NCBI GenBank assembly: GCA_003222245.1
Contig: QHVH01000001.1
Span: forward strand, 186,001 to 250,000
DNA from: Blastocatellia bacterium AA13
Lineage (GTDB): Bacteria > Acidobacteriota > Blastocatellia > UBA7656
DNA: 64,000 nucleotides
Direction: 5' to 3'
Translations under genes and position numbers: made by a program
The notes under the pieces: model-generated
What the model was told of the DNA's origin: nothing
What the model saw: the letters and a program-made list of their open reading frames with translations, nothing else
Databases searched by the model: none
Part shown: positions 9,416 to 17,480 of the stretch, in pieces
Layout: every line of letters begins with the position of its first letter
How positions within the stretch are numbered: position 1 is the first letter of the stretch

Positions 9416-10558
9416 TCACCTACTCCCTGAAGCCTTCTCATAGAGCTTTTCGTACTGAGGGATGATTTTCTCGGAAGCAAATTTCGCGACGGCTATGTGA
9501 CGGCCGTGAGATCCCATTCGCTGCCGTTTGTCGCTATCCTCGAGCAGCTCAAGGGCAGCTTCAGCCATCCCATCCACATCGCCGACTTCGAACAGCCGAC
9601 CGGAGCCTCCGTCGTCAACAACTTCCGGAACGCCTCCGACGCGTGTTGCAATTACGGGAACCTCGCAGGACATCGCTTCGAGAGCGGAGAGGCCGAACGA
9701 TTCGCTTTCACTCGGCAATAACAACAGATCGGCGACCGACAGATATTCGCGGATCTTGAGCTGAGGCTGCTGGCCGACGAACGAAACATTGCCTTCTACT
9801 CCGAGCCGCGCGGCAAGCTGTTCGGCCTCGCGTCGCTCGGGTCCGTCACCGCACATTACCAGCCTCGCGGACGCATTCTTCCGATTGACTCTGGCCAGTA
9901 CCTCTATGCAATCCATGATTCGCTTGATCGGCCTGAACGTAGAGATGTGAAGTATTATTCTCTCTCCGTTCGGAGCGATCTCGCGCCGGACCGCGTCATT
10001 CGGTTGTCTCCTGTAGAACTCACTATCGATAAAGTTGTAGATAACTTCTATATCGCGGCTGACGTGAAACGTTTCAAGCGTTGCGCGCCGGAGATACTCC
10101 GATATGCAGGTGACCGCATCGGATTGTTCTATCCCGAAGCGTGTTATCGGCAGGTAGGACGGGTCGCGGCCCACAAGCGTTATATCGGTGCCGTGGAGCG
10201 TCGTCACAAACGGAAGATAGCGGTTGCACTTGCACATTTCGCGAGCCAGGTAAGCGCTCACCGAATGAGGGATTGCGTAGTGCATATGAACAAGGTCGAG
10301 CGCATAGTCGCGCGCCGCTTCGCATATCATCGACGCGAGGGCCAGCGTATAAGGCGGATATTCGAACAACGGATAGGTCAACATCTTCACTTCGTGAAAG
10401 CGGACCAGGTCGTGCGTTGCTCCGTCCGCAAGTCGCATCGGCGGCGCGTAGCTTATGAAGTGTATCGAGTGGCCTCGCTTTGCCAGTTCGAGCCCGAGCT
10501 CGGCGCCTACAATGCCGCTCCCGCCGTACGATGGATAACAGGTGATGCCTATTTTCAT
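9416..10558 (-). CDS. bshA: N-acetyl-alpha-D-glucosaminyl L-malate synthase (bacillithiol biosynthesis)
   Basis: The 380-residue GT4-type glycosyltransferase opens with [22 protein letters not shown], the N-terminal glycine-rich acceptor loop seen in BshA proteins, followed by ELAKRGH. The C-terminal half has the nucleotide-sugar motif [23 protein letters not shown] with the conserved E-x7-E. BshA joins UDP-GlcNAc and L-malate in the first step of bacillithiol synthesis. The assignment is strengthened by the adjacent deacetylase, whose TAA stop is separated from this ATG by one base. BshC, the cysteine-adding enzyme, is not in the window. Confidence 0.93.
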   Translation of the reverse strand: MKIGITCYPSYGGSGIVGAELGLELAKRGHSIHFISYAPPMRLADGATHDLVRFHEVKMLTYPLFEYPPYTLALASMICEAARDYALDLVHMHYAIPHSVSAYLAREMCKCNRYLPFVTTLHGTDITLVGRDPSYLPITRFGIEQSDAVTCISEYLRRATLETFHVSRDIEVIYNFIDSEFYRRQPNDAVRREIAPNGERIILHISTFRPIKRIMDCIEVLARVNRKNASARLVMCGDGPERREAEQLAARLGVEGNVSFVGQQPQLKIREYLSVADLLLLPSESESFGLSALEAMSCEVPVIATRVGGVPEVVDDGGSGRLFEVGDVDGMAEAALELLEDSDKRQRMGSHGRHIAVAKFASEKIIPQYEKLYEKASGSR

Positions 10559-10559
10559 C

Positions 10560-11303
10560 TTACAAGTAGATATTTACGTCTCGAGCCAGCAGCTTCACGG
10601 GATCATTCACGTTGAGAGTTTCCTTTACGATGAATCCCTCTCCGTGCTCCGTTCCGATAAGCGAACCATAGAATCGATGCCTTGCATCGAGCCGCTTCAA
10701 AAACATCTCGGAGCTGACGTTGGTTTCCAGTTCGGTGCTGCTCGGATCAAATATTTGAGAACGGTAAGCCATAGCGGCCGCCAGTTTCCGATCCGCGAAC
10801 TCCGAGATGTCCACGACGAAGCTCGGCGCGACCGTTCGCGGAAACATGAAATGGGCGATGGATTGCGGGCGGTGACGCGCCTGTCCCGTTTCCCAATCGT
10901 ACTTGGCGAGTCCGGCTACGTGCGCGGCTTCGCGAACTATTTGGCAGGTGTGAGCGTGATCAGGATGAGGATCGTCCCAAAAGTGGGTAAAAATTATCAG
11001 CGGCCTGTACTGCCGGATCTTACGCACCAAACGGACGCGTGATTCCTCGTTGAGCCAGATCCTGCCGTCGGGCAGCTCCGCGTTGTCCCTCACGTCGAGG
11101 CCGAGAATACTTGCGGCATGCGCTGATTCGGCGGTGCGAATTTGAGCCGATCCGCGCGTGCCCATTTCTCCGCGCGCCATATCGAGAATTCCAACGCGGT
11201 AGCCAAGCGATTTCAATTTCATGAGCGTGCCTCCGCAGACGAACTCCACGTCGTCGGGATGCGCTCCGATCGCAAGTGCATCGAGTCTTAAACCATCGCT
11301 CAT
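10560..11303 (-). CDS. bshB1: GlcNAc-malate deacetylase (bacillithiol biosynthesis)
   Basis: This LmbE/PIG-L family zinc deacetylase of 247 residues has the metal-binding AHPDD at 14-18 and the downstream HxxDxHPDHxxT-like segment (FWDDPHPDHAHT, about 105-116), which provides the second zinc histidine. RGEMGTRGS matches the BshB1 subtype. It removes the acetyl group from GlcNAc-malate before cysteine is added. The gene is immediately upstream of bshA in one operon. A GGGAG ribosome site lies ahead of the ATG. A weak TTGACG/TACGCT promoter pair may lie about 45 to 70 bases upstream. Confidence 0.92.
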   Translation of the reverse strand: MSDGLRLDALAIGAHPDDVEFVCGGTLMKLKSLGYRVGILDMARGEMGTRGSAQIRTAESAHAASILGLDVRDNAELPDGRIWLNEESRVRLVRKIRQYRPLIIFTHFWDDPHPDHAHTCQIVREAAHVAGLAKYDWETGQARHRPQSIAHFMFPRTVAPSFVVDISEFADRKLAAAMAYRSQIFDPSSTELETNVSSEMFLKRLDARHRFYGSLIGTEHGEGFIVKETLNVNDPVKLLARDVNIYL

Positions 11304-11710
11304 TCTATGAAACTCCCTGAAGGAGCGTACGGACGGTGATAGCCTGCGTCAACCTCGGGCGGAATCGCCTTGAATTGCCTTAACCGAGATTGCTCCTCTT
11401 TGAGAGATGAGCAGGCAGAATGCCTATGCTCCAGGCGCGAAAAATGTCCGAAACTGCAGACTTTTCGTGAGTAGGCGATGACTATCACGCTCGCGCAAAG
11501 GCAGATCCATCAGGGGCACAGTCGTTGCGAGAGTCCAAAGTTGGACGAGAAGAACAGTTTGGCTCCGTGCCAGAGCCTGAACCGGAACAATAAACGCGCG
11601 ATTATCGGCCACTGAACGGGTCGAGGTTGTTTGCAAAGGGTACACAGTCGCGAAGCAGCGTAGTTGCGAATGGCGGCCCGGAAGATACTATTGATTACAG
11701 GAGAATAGCG
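11304..11710. other. Divergent intergenic region between bshB1 and the 11.7 kb gene
   Basis: About 400 bases without a supported gene; the small reading frames on either strand lack ribosome sites. On the plus strand TTGCGA (11664-11669) and TACTAT (11686-11691), 16 bases apart, could be the promoter of the small membrane protein gene, which would then have a leader of about a dozen bases holding its AGGAGA ribosome site. Confidence 0.4.
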
Positions 11711-11926
11711 ATGCGAAAAACTAAAATTGCCTTGCCCGTCCTGGGACTTATATCGGCAACCCGCGGAATACTGGGCGCCGGAATAGGATTGCTGCTGGCG
11801 CCGAAACTGCGCAAGAACAGTCGAAAAGCGGTTGGATGGACGCTATTCACCGTAGGAGTAGTTACTACCCTTCCGCTGGTAATGACGGTGCTGGGCGGAA
11901 GCAAAGAAGAAAGCGGGCAGGGATAA
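11711..11926 (+). CDS. Small two-helix membrane protein of unknown function
   Basis: The 71-residue protein begins MRKTKIALPVLGLIS and contains two hydrophobic segments (about 6-28 and 42-60) joined by a basic turn, LAPKLRKNSRK. The first helix is rich in glycine (ATRGILGAGIGLL), like glycine-zipper proteins. I chose the ATG at 11711 because CAGGAGA lies seven bases before it; the longer reading frame from 11627 has no ribosome site and encodes an improbable polar leader. The gene sits just before the MCE transport operon with a 32-base gap, so it may be co-transcribed. I do not recognise a family. Confidence 0.65.
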   Translation: MRKTKIALPVLGLISATRGILGAGIGLLLAPKLRKNSRKAVGWTLFTVGVVTTLPLVMTVLGGSKEESGQG

Positions 11927-11958
11927 AAGTGCGCGGTCGATTTTAAGGACTCCGACGG

Positions 11959-12828
11959 ATGAAACTCTGGTCACAGTTTGTCTGGTGCGCTGCAATTTTA
12001 TTGGCAGTTTCCGTGAGCGTACGGCCGGTCTCCGGTTCCGGACCCGGAGACAGTTCAACAGGGCTGAGGTCTGCTGCATCGCGGGGGCTGGAGTGGTTCG
12101 GCGATATAGGAGTCTTTTCCTGGAGCTTGATCAAAGACGCGTTGACGCCGCCGTACGAATTACGCGAGCTGATCAGGCTGATGGACGAAATCGGCGCGAG
12201 ATCGCTGCCGCTCGTCGCTCTCGCCGGCTCGGCGATCGGCGTTGTTTTATCGCTCCATACCAGGGACAGCCTGGCGCGCTTCGGCGCTAAATCAATGCTT
12301 CCTTCTTTGATCGTGATATCGATTGTGAAGGAGAGCGGACCGATCATAACCGCTCTGGTCGTGAGCGGTCGCGTTGGGGCCGGAATAGGAGCCGAACTTG
12401 GCTCGATGAAAGTCACCGAGCAAATCGACGCAATCGAAGCTTCGGCGGTAAACCCATACAAATTCCTGGTTGCGCCCCGTGTATTGGCATGCATGCTGAT
12501 GCTGCCCCTCCTGACCATCGCCGCTGATTTCTGCGGCATTGTCGCCGGATGGATTGCAAACACGATCGTGGAGCCGATGCCCTTGAAGCTCTTTGTCACG
12601 ATGGGACTTGAGCAGTCCGGTTTCGGCGATCTGCTGCCCGCAACCTTCAAAACAGTCGTGTTCGGTTTCATCATCGGAATCATCGGCTGCTTCCAGGGAA
12701 TGAGAGCGACGGGCGGGACCGAAGGCGTGGGACGCGCATCAACCGGGGCCGTAGTGCTCTCATCGCTGTTTGTGATCCTGGCGGATGTTGTGTTGGTGCG
12801 CTTGATACTCACTCTGTTTCCACTATGA
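11959..12828 (+). CDS. mlaE: Phospholipid ABC transporter permease, MlaE type
   Basis: The 289-residue protein belongs to the MlaE/YrbE permease family that moves phospholipids or other lipids through an MCE system. After an N-terminal hydrophobic helix come the conserved cytoplasmic segment ELRELIRLMDEIGARSLPLV and the family core: ALVVSGRVGAGIGAELGSMKVTEQIDAIEA, about residues 133-162, then PRVLACMLMLPLL and a final helix pair. The N-terminus (WCAAILLAVSVSVRPVSGSG) resembles a signal peptide, an extension over E. coli MlaE that could instead be a mis-chosen start. Its last four bases overlap the ATPase start (ATGA). Confidence 0.93.
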   Translation: MKLWSQFVWCAAILLAVSVSVRPVSGSGPGDSSTGLRSAASRGLEWFGDIGVFSWSLIKDALTPPYELRELIRLMDEIGARSLPLVALAGSAIGVVLSLHTRDSLARFGAKSMLPSLIVISIVKESGPIITALVVSGRVGAGIGAELGSMKVTEQIDAIEASAVNPYKFLVAPRVLACMLMLPLLTIAADFCGIVAGWIANTIVEPMPLKLFVTMGLEQSGFGDLLPATFKTVVFGFIIGIIGCFQGMRATGGTEGVGRASTGAVVLSSLFVILADVVLVRLILTLFPL

Positions 12829-13589
12829 ATATTGAAGCCAAAGCGGACGATAGCGCGATTCGACTGCAGGGCCTGAGCAAGTCCTTTGCGTCGCAGCACG
12901 TGCTCGATTCCATCGATCTGCGGGTGCGGCGCGGAGAGACTCTGACTGTGCTGGGACGGAGCGGATCGGGAAAGAGCGTTCTCTTGAAGCTCATCATTGG
13001 GCTTCAGAAGCCGGACGCGGGATCGATCGAGGTGGACGGGCAGGACATCACCCGGATCAGTCTCACGGAGCTAAACAATATTCGAAAGACGATCGGGTTT
13101 CTATTTCAGCAGGCGGCCTTATACGACTCGCTCACCGTCGAAGAAAACGTGGCCTTCCCGCTTCGCCGGCATACCACGTTGCGAACGGCGGAGCGAACGG
13201 ATCGCGTGCGCGAACTGCTCGCGCGCGTGGGAATGGAAGCCGAAGTCCGCAAGATGCCTGCCCAGCTTTCCGGCGGTATGAAGAAGCGAGTCGGCCTCGC
13301 TCGCTCGTTGGCGCTGGATCCTAAAATAATGCTGCTCGATGAGCCGACGGCCGGGCTGGACCCGATCACTACCGCGGAGATCAACGAGTTAATTCAGGAT
13401 CTTCAACAGGAACGGCAAATGTCCTTCGTGGTGGTCACTCACGATATGCTGACGGTGAACGCCGTAGCGAATCGAGTGGTAATGCTTTATAAGGGCCGGC
13501 TGGTTTTCGATGGCGCGCCGGGAGAGATGAAGGACAGCGGCCATCCGTTTGTATCGAAGTTCCTGCGAGAGGCGGAAGGGAGGGATTAG
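12825..13589 (+). CDS. mlaF: Phospholipid ABC transporter ATP-binding protein, MlaF type
   Basis: The 254-residue ATPase has Walker A GRSGSGKS (44-51), a Q-loop in GFLFQQAALYDSLTVEENV, the signature LSGGMKKRVGLAR and Walker B MLLDEPTAGLDP, then the H-loop in VVVTHDM. The signature LSGGMKKRVGLAR and the short ENVAFPLR segment are typical of MlaF and related MCE-system ATPases. It energises the MlaE permease and is coupled to it by a 4-base overlap; the MCE gene follows after 2 bases. Confidence 0.94.
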   Translation: MNIEAKADDSAIRLQGLSKSFASQHVLDSIDLRVRRGETLTVLGRSGSGKSVLLKLIIGLQKPDAGSIEVDGQDITRISLTELNNIRKTIGFLFQQAALYDSLTVEENVAFPLRRHTTLRTAERTDRVRELLARVGMEAEVRKMPAQLSGGMKKRVGLARSLALDPKIMLLDEPTAGLDPITTAEINELIQDLQQERQMSFVVVTHDMLTVNAVANRVVMLYKGRLVFDGAPGEMKDSGHPFVSKFLREAEGRD

Positions 13590-13591
13590 AG

Positions 13592-14716
13592 ATGTCCAGC
13601 AACGCTCGCCTGGGAGCCTTTGTGCTCATTGCGCTGATTATGTTCGGGGTTATGGTCTTTCTTATTGGAGACAAAGAATTCCTGTTCTCGAGGACCTACC
13701 GCATAAAGGCGGCATTCGACAATGTAGCGGGACTGGATGAAGGCGCGCCTGTTCGAGCCGGCGGAGTAAAGATCGGAACGGTGGAGCAGATCCGTCTGCC
13801 TGCGCGCCCGGAGGAAAAAATCACCGTCGACTTGAGTCTGGAGCACTCCACGCGCAACGTGATCAAAAAGGACTCGGTCGCATCTATCGAAACCGAAGGG
13901 CTGCTTGGAGTGAAGTACCTGTCAATTTCCTTTGGCTCGGAAGCAGGCGCTGCCATACACGATGGCGACCTGATAGAGAGCCGTCCTCCGCTCGATTACG
14001 CGGACGTTGCAAAGAAAGCTACCGAAATGCTCGAAAGCGCGACTGAAGCGATCGAATCCTCCAAGGTTGCCATAGCGAACGTAAACGCTGTAAGCGGCGA
14101 TCTGAAGTCGATTACAACAAAAATTGACAGCGGGCAAGGCACCATAGGCGCGCTCCTTAACGATCGAACCGCCTATCAAAACCTGAACGCGACTCTCGCT
14201 CAGGCGCAAGGCGGAACGCTTGCGTTCAAAGAGGACATGGACGCGCTCAAGCACAATTTCTTTCTGCGAGGATTCTTCAAGAAACGCGGTTACTTTGATT
14301 CGTCCGAGCTGACCAAGCACGCGATTGCAAAGCTGCCTGAGAAGCCGCCGGCCAAACAATTCAATATTGATTCGACGGCTCTGTTCAGCGGCGCGGACAA
14401 CGCAAAGCTTCGCAAGGACAAGCTGCTAAAGCCGGTCGGTGAATTTCTCGAACGGAATCCATTTGGGCTTGCGGTTGTAACCGTGCGCACCGGGCTGAAG
14501 GGCTCGTCCGATGAAAATCTAATTCTGTCGCAGGCCCGTGCGATGGTAGTTAGGGATGCGCTGGCTCAGAAGTACAAGCTGGATGACAGCAGAATAAGGA
14601 CTCTTGGACTGGGCGAGGGCGGTCGAGCCGGCTCGAGCAAAGGCGCCGATGTGACGATTCTAGTCTATCCCGAAGGTCAGGACTATAAGGCGGTCGAAGC
14701 GAAGACACAAAAATAA
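13592..14716 (+). CDS. MCE-domain protein with C-terminal OmpA-like domain
   Basis: The 374-residue protein has a single N-terminal membrane anchor (about 8-26) and an MCE domain (about 35-115) with VAGLDEGAPVRAGGVKIGTV, the beta-barrel core that binds lipids in MlaD. A helical stretch (about 120-210) follows, as in tunnel-forming MCE proteins. The last ~100 residues are unlike MlaD: LSQARAMVVRDALAQKY and the terminal beta strand resemble the OmpA C-terminal peptidoglycan-binding fold, although the usual TDxxG is replaced by RTGLKG. The fusion would let the lipid shuttle reach toward the cell wall or outer membrane. It is the third gene of the transporter operon. Confidence 0.85.
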   Translation: MSSNARLGAFVLIALIMFGVMVFLIGDKEFLFSRTYRIKAAFDNVAGLDEGAPVRAGGVKIGTVEQIRLPARPEEKITVDLSLEHSTRNVIKKDSVASIETEGLLGVKYLSISFGSEAGAAIHDGDLIESRPPLDYADVAKKATEMLESATEAIESSKVAIANVNAVSGDLKSITTKIDSGQGTIGALLNDRTAYQNLNATLAQAQGGTLAFKEDMDALKHNFFLRGFFKKRGYFDSSELTKHAIAKLPEKPPAKQFNIDSTALFSGADNAKLRKDKLLKPVGEFLERNPFGLAVVTVRTGLKGSSDENLILSQARAMVVRDALAQKYKLDDSRIRTLGLGEGGRAGSSKGADVTILVYPEGQDYKAVEAKTQK

Positions 14717-14868
14717 AGAAGACAAAATTGACGGAAGCATTGAGCTCTTTGGAGGCTCCAGTCAGATGCGTGTCGAGTAGGTTTCAATTGAGTACCTACG
14801 GGACTAATACGGTGCTTTAGCGGCGTTAATTCACGTGGGCTTTCAGGTAGGAATCGCTCGCGGATTCT

Positions 14869-14876
14869 GGTATAAA
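14869..14876 (+). promoter_or_regulatory. Extended -10 element before the small secreted protein gene
   Basis: TGGTATAAA (TG-N-TATAAA, the hexamer at 14871-14876) lies about 60 bases before the ATG at 14938. No good -35 hexamer is present at the expected distance, as is usual for extended -10 promoters. Confidence 0.45.
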
Positions 14877-14937
14877 CACAATCCCTCGTCAGTGGAAAGT
14901 GAAAGTAAAAAAATCTGTTCAAGGAGGATCACTCTAG

Positions 14938-15315
14938 ATGAAGACCCGAATAGCGTTTTTTTGCGCCTGCTTCGTGCTCGCGAGTGTGGCGCTTGCCTGG
15001 GCCGCCGATATCAGCGGTAAGTGGGTGGCTCAGGTTCCAGGCCGCGGCGGTCAAACCCGCGAAACCACTTTCAATTTCAAGGCGGAAGGGTCCAAGCTAA
15101 CCGGCACAGTTTCAGGAATGCAGGGCGACAATCAGATCAGCGATGGAAAGATTGACGGCGATCAGGTTTCGTTCACGGTCGTCGCGAGCTTCAACGGAAA
15201 TGACGTGAAGCTGCTCTACAAGGGAAAAGTATCGGGCGATGAGATCAAATTCTCACGCACGAGAGAAGGCGGAACTCAGCCAGCGCAGGAGTTCACGGCA
15301 AAACGATCGAAGTAG
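14938..15315 (+). CDS. Small secreted beta-rich protein of unknown function
   Basis: The 125-residue protein has a clear Sec signal peptide (cleavage probably after ALAWA, about residue 22) and a mature part made of alternating short strands: DISGKWVAQVPGRGGQT, KLTGTVSG, KIDGDQVSFTV, KVSGDEIKFSR. Such small GKW...LTGTVSG proteins are common and often multicopy in acidobacterial genomes, and I recall no proven function. They may fold as a lipocalin-like barrel. A strong AAGGAGG site eleven bases before the ATG decides the start and suggests high expression. A hairpin at 15360-15393 may end the transcript. Confidence 0.8.
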   Translation: MKTRIAFFCACFVLASVALAWAADISGKWVAQVPGRGGQTRETTFNFKAEGSKLTGTVSGMQGDNQISDGKIDGDQVSFTVVASFNGNDVKLLYKGKVSGDEIKFSRTREGGTQPAQEFTAKRSK

Positions 15316-15359
15316 CTTCTCGACGGCCTCGGAACCCTGAAGCATCTATCTGCCGAGTC

Positions 15360-15393
15360 GCGCGAAGGGGGGCTGCTTGGTCGCCCTTCGCGC
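15360..15393 (+). repeat. Inverted repeat, possible terminator after the small secreted protein gene
   Basis: GCGCGAAGGG (15360-15369) and CCCTTCGCGC (15384-15393) form a perfect ten-base-pair stem with a 14-base loop, 45 bases after the stop codon. No U-run follows, so it is either a Rho-assisted terminator or an mRNA-stabilising hairpin. Confidence 0.45.
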
Positions 15394-15642
15394 CGCAAAT
15401 TGAAGGCGCAGGGCAAAGCTCCTTGAAAAATGGCCGGCCCTTGAACTCGGCGAACGACCGCGATCAAGCGCGGCGTCTTCGAGTTCAGATGTGAGGTCAG
15501 CGATCTAAACACGCCGGCTTGTTTCGCCGGTTGCTCGGTGAGCATAGGCGCCTTCAGTCTTGAGCAGACTGGTCTGGAATGTGGATTTCGAAGCGGATTG
15601 TTACATTCGGTTCAGAGCTTTGGCCGGTTCGGGCGTTGCGTA

Positions 15643-15688
15643 TTTTTTTGCAGAACTGCTTGACTTCAATGAAATTTTCCAATATAAA
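15643..15688 (+). promoter_or_regulatory. Sigma-70 promoter with T-run upstream element
   Basis: A run of seven T (15643-15649) lies ten bases before TTGACT (-35, 15660-15665), followed after 17 bases by TATAAA (15683-15688). The stretch CTTGACTTCA-N-TG-N-AATT, together with the T-run, recurs at 42731-42765 upstream of the respiratory operon, so this may be a co-regulated promoter pair rather than a chance match. Confidence 0.6.
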
Positions 15689-16202
15689 GCGTCACCTATA
15701 ATGTGTAGTTTAATCCGCAGTTATACAGATTTTGTGAGCGAAGGTCGAACGATTGATAGCTGAGAGCCAATAGAAACAGGATTAGCGAAAGGCTCTCTAT
15801 CAGATGGCGAGCACCGCGGCTGACTGACTTCAAGAAGAGATTCGGAACGAAAAGGCGATCAGGAAGTCGTATCTCTCCAAAGCTCTGCCCGATTCTGACT
15901 GGCGATCTTCCCTGAAGAGGGAGGGTGCTGGCCAATTATATTTAGTTGTTTCAGGTGATGAGTTTTCGACCAGATGGAAGTCTGATCGAATCCGCTCGTG
16001 TGCCGCAAAGCAAAGCGCCTTTTTTCCTGTATGAACAAATTCGAGCGGCGTTGCGAACGGATCATCACCGATGGTTTATTGCCGAACGCGAATGCAATTC
16101 GCGTTTTCGGTGAAGTAGGATTTGGAGTCGAGAAATCTGATTTACAAAACCCGGATACCGATTATCAAGATAATAATTAAACCCTCGAGTATGGAGAAAT
16201 GA

Positions 16203-16847
16203 ATGGGACACAATGGTATTTTCGAAAGACTCTTGCCAGCGGCAGCCGTGATTATCGCTGTGGCCGCTTTTGCATTGCCGACGCATCTTCGGGCGCAGGA
16301 TGCGGGCTCCTCCGGCGCCGTTAAACAGAAGACCCGTCGCGGCAATGCAGCCACCGTGACTCTGGAGATCACGTTTGCTGATGGCACTGTCGGAACGGTA
16401 ACGCAAATTGAGAGTCAGCCAATAACTATAACCGAGAACAATTCCACGATCGCACTTGTGCCCACGTTTGCAACCGAGGGGGCCGAAGTTAATCTCGCCG
16501 TTTTTGATTTAGCTTCCTATTTTTCACCCAAAGAACATCGAACAAAGGCCGGGCTTGGGCTCGACAAGATCGGCTCGCTTGATTTCAGTACCGGGGACTG
16601 GATTCCTGCCGAGTTCGTTCACGGACAGTGGCAATTACACGTGCGGCTATTGCAAACAGGAAAGGCACCCTCGGGCTCACTCGATGGAAGCGGTCAGCAA
16701 ATCTTTCAGATTGGTGAAGACGGCGATCAGATCGGAGGCGTCGGTCGAACCGGCGGGAGCTGCTGCGTGACTTGTTCTTATAAAACGATCTGCGGCTGCT
16801 CGGTCACGATGGAATGCGGTTCCTGTTGCGGCGCTCCCTGCTGTTAG
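16203..16847 (+). CDS. Secreted protein with a C-terminal cluster of ten cysteines
   Basis: The 214-residue protein has a Sec signal peptide (about 1-31, ending AQ at the cleavage site) and a beta-rich middle part without cysteine. The last ~30 residues follow a double glycine (GRTGGS) and contain ten cysteines spaced CC-x2-C-x5-C-x-C-x5-C-x2-CC-x3-CC. Such a tail could bind metals, form a disulfide knot or be the core of a modified peptide, but no maturation enzyme is encoded next to it. GGAG lies seven bases before the start. The neighbouring plus-strand gene for a membrane-anchored coiled-coil protein follows after 42 bases and may be co-transcribed. I recognise no characterised family. 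Confidence 0.75.
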   Translation: MGHNGIFERLLPAAAVIIAVAAFALPTHLRAQDAGSSGAVKQKTRRGNAATVTLEITFADGTVGTVTQIESQPITITENNSTIALVPTFATEGAEVNLAVFDLASYFSPKEHRTKAGLGLDKIGSLDFSTGDWIPAEFVHGQWQLHVRLLQTGKAPSGSLDGSGQQIFQIGEDGDQIGGVGRTGGSCCVTCSYKTICGCSVTMECGSCCGAPCC

Positions 16848-16889
16848 ACAGAATACTGCGTATCACCGACAAGTACATCGGTGAGCCTC

Positions 16890-17462
16890 ATGTCGAGAAA
16901 GAAATCAAATCCAAGCGCTAGCGGCATGGACCAGACCGCTAAGCCTATCGTCGACGGCTCCGCGGAAACCGGTGATGGAAGATCGGGCTTCTGGTCAAAG
17001 TTCAAATCCGCCAGGGAACTGATTACGTTGCTCAGTCTGCTCGTAGCGGTGAGCGGATTGACGATCATCTTCACTCGATTGTCTCTTGATGGTGAGAATG
17101 GGGATTTAAGGAGACAGAACGAAACCCTGAAGAAGCAGCTTCAGGAACGCCCTAATGGGCCAGCCTCAAATGATCAAATCGGTCAACAGGTTGGCGTGTC
17201 CGTCGGACAGCCCGCTACGGTCTTTAACGGTGATCTCAAGATTACCGTTACCGATCTGAGGTCTGGAGATGGTGGTGACGACTATCGGGTAAACGCGACC
17301 TTAGTCCGCGCGGGCATGCCGCCAATAAAGATTAAAAACGCAAAAGTAGGCTACATGGTTACCTACCCTGAAGAGGGTGGATATAAAATTACAGTGCTAG
17401 CGGCCGACGCACAATCAGCAAAGTTTTCGATCATTGCTCCCGGAAAACAGAGTAGTACATGA
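16890..17462 (+). CDS. Single-pass membrane protein with coiled coil and beta domain, unknown function
   Basis: From the ATG at 16890 the protein has 190 residues: a polar cytoplasmic N-terminus, one transmembrane helix (about 43-62, LITLLSLLVAVSGLTIIF), a short charged coiled coil (DLRRQNETLKKQLQE) and a C-terminal beta-rich domain with DLKITVTDL and a repeated glycine pattern. A GGTGAG sequence precedes the ATG; an in-frame GTG nine bases earlier would also be possible. It follows the Cys-rich secreted protein gene and converges with the subtilase gene, 18 bases away. Nothing indicates an enzymatic function; an anchoring or sensing role for a periplasmic partner is conceivable. Confidence 0.7.
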   Translation: MSRKKSNPSASGMDQTAKPIVDGSAETGDGRSGFWSKFKSARELITLLSLLVAVSGLTIIFTRLSLDGENGDLRRQNETLKKQLQERPNGPASNDQIGQQVGVSVGQPATVFNGDLKITVTDLRSGDGGDDYRVNATLVRAGMPPIKIKNAKVGYMVTYPEEGGYKITVLAADAQSAKFSIIAPGKQSST

Positions 17463-17480
17463 TCTACCTGCCGGTGCGAG

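Larger units (their letters stand above)
15316..16202. other. Long gene-free region with a promoter and possible non-coding RNA
   Basis: Nearly 890 bases without a supported gene. It holds a hairpin at 15360-15393, a promoter at 15643-15688, and a possible second -10 (TATAAT, 15697-15702). If the promoter serves the Cys-rich protein gene at 16203, the leader would be over 500 bases. A second, nearer candidate promoter is TTTACA (16141-16146) with TATCAA (16163-16168). Small reading frames here have no ribosome sites. A small RNA between 15690 and 16140 is possible but unproven. Confidence 0.5.
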
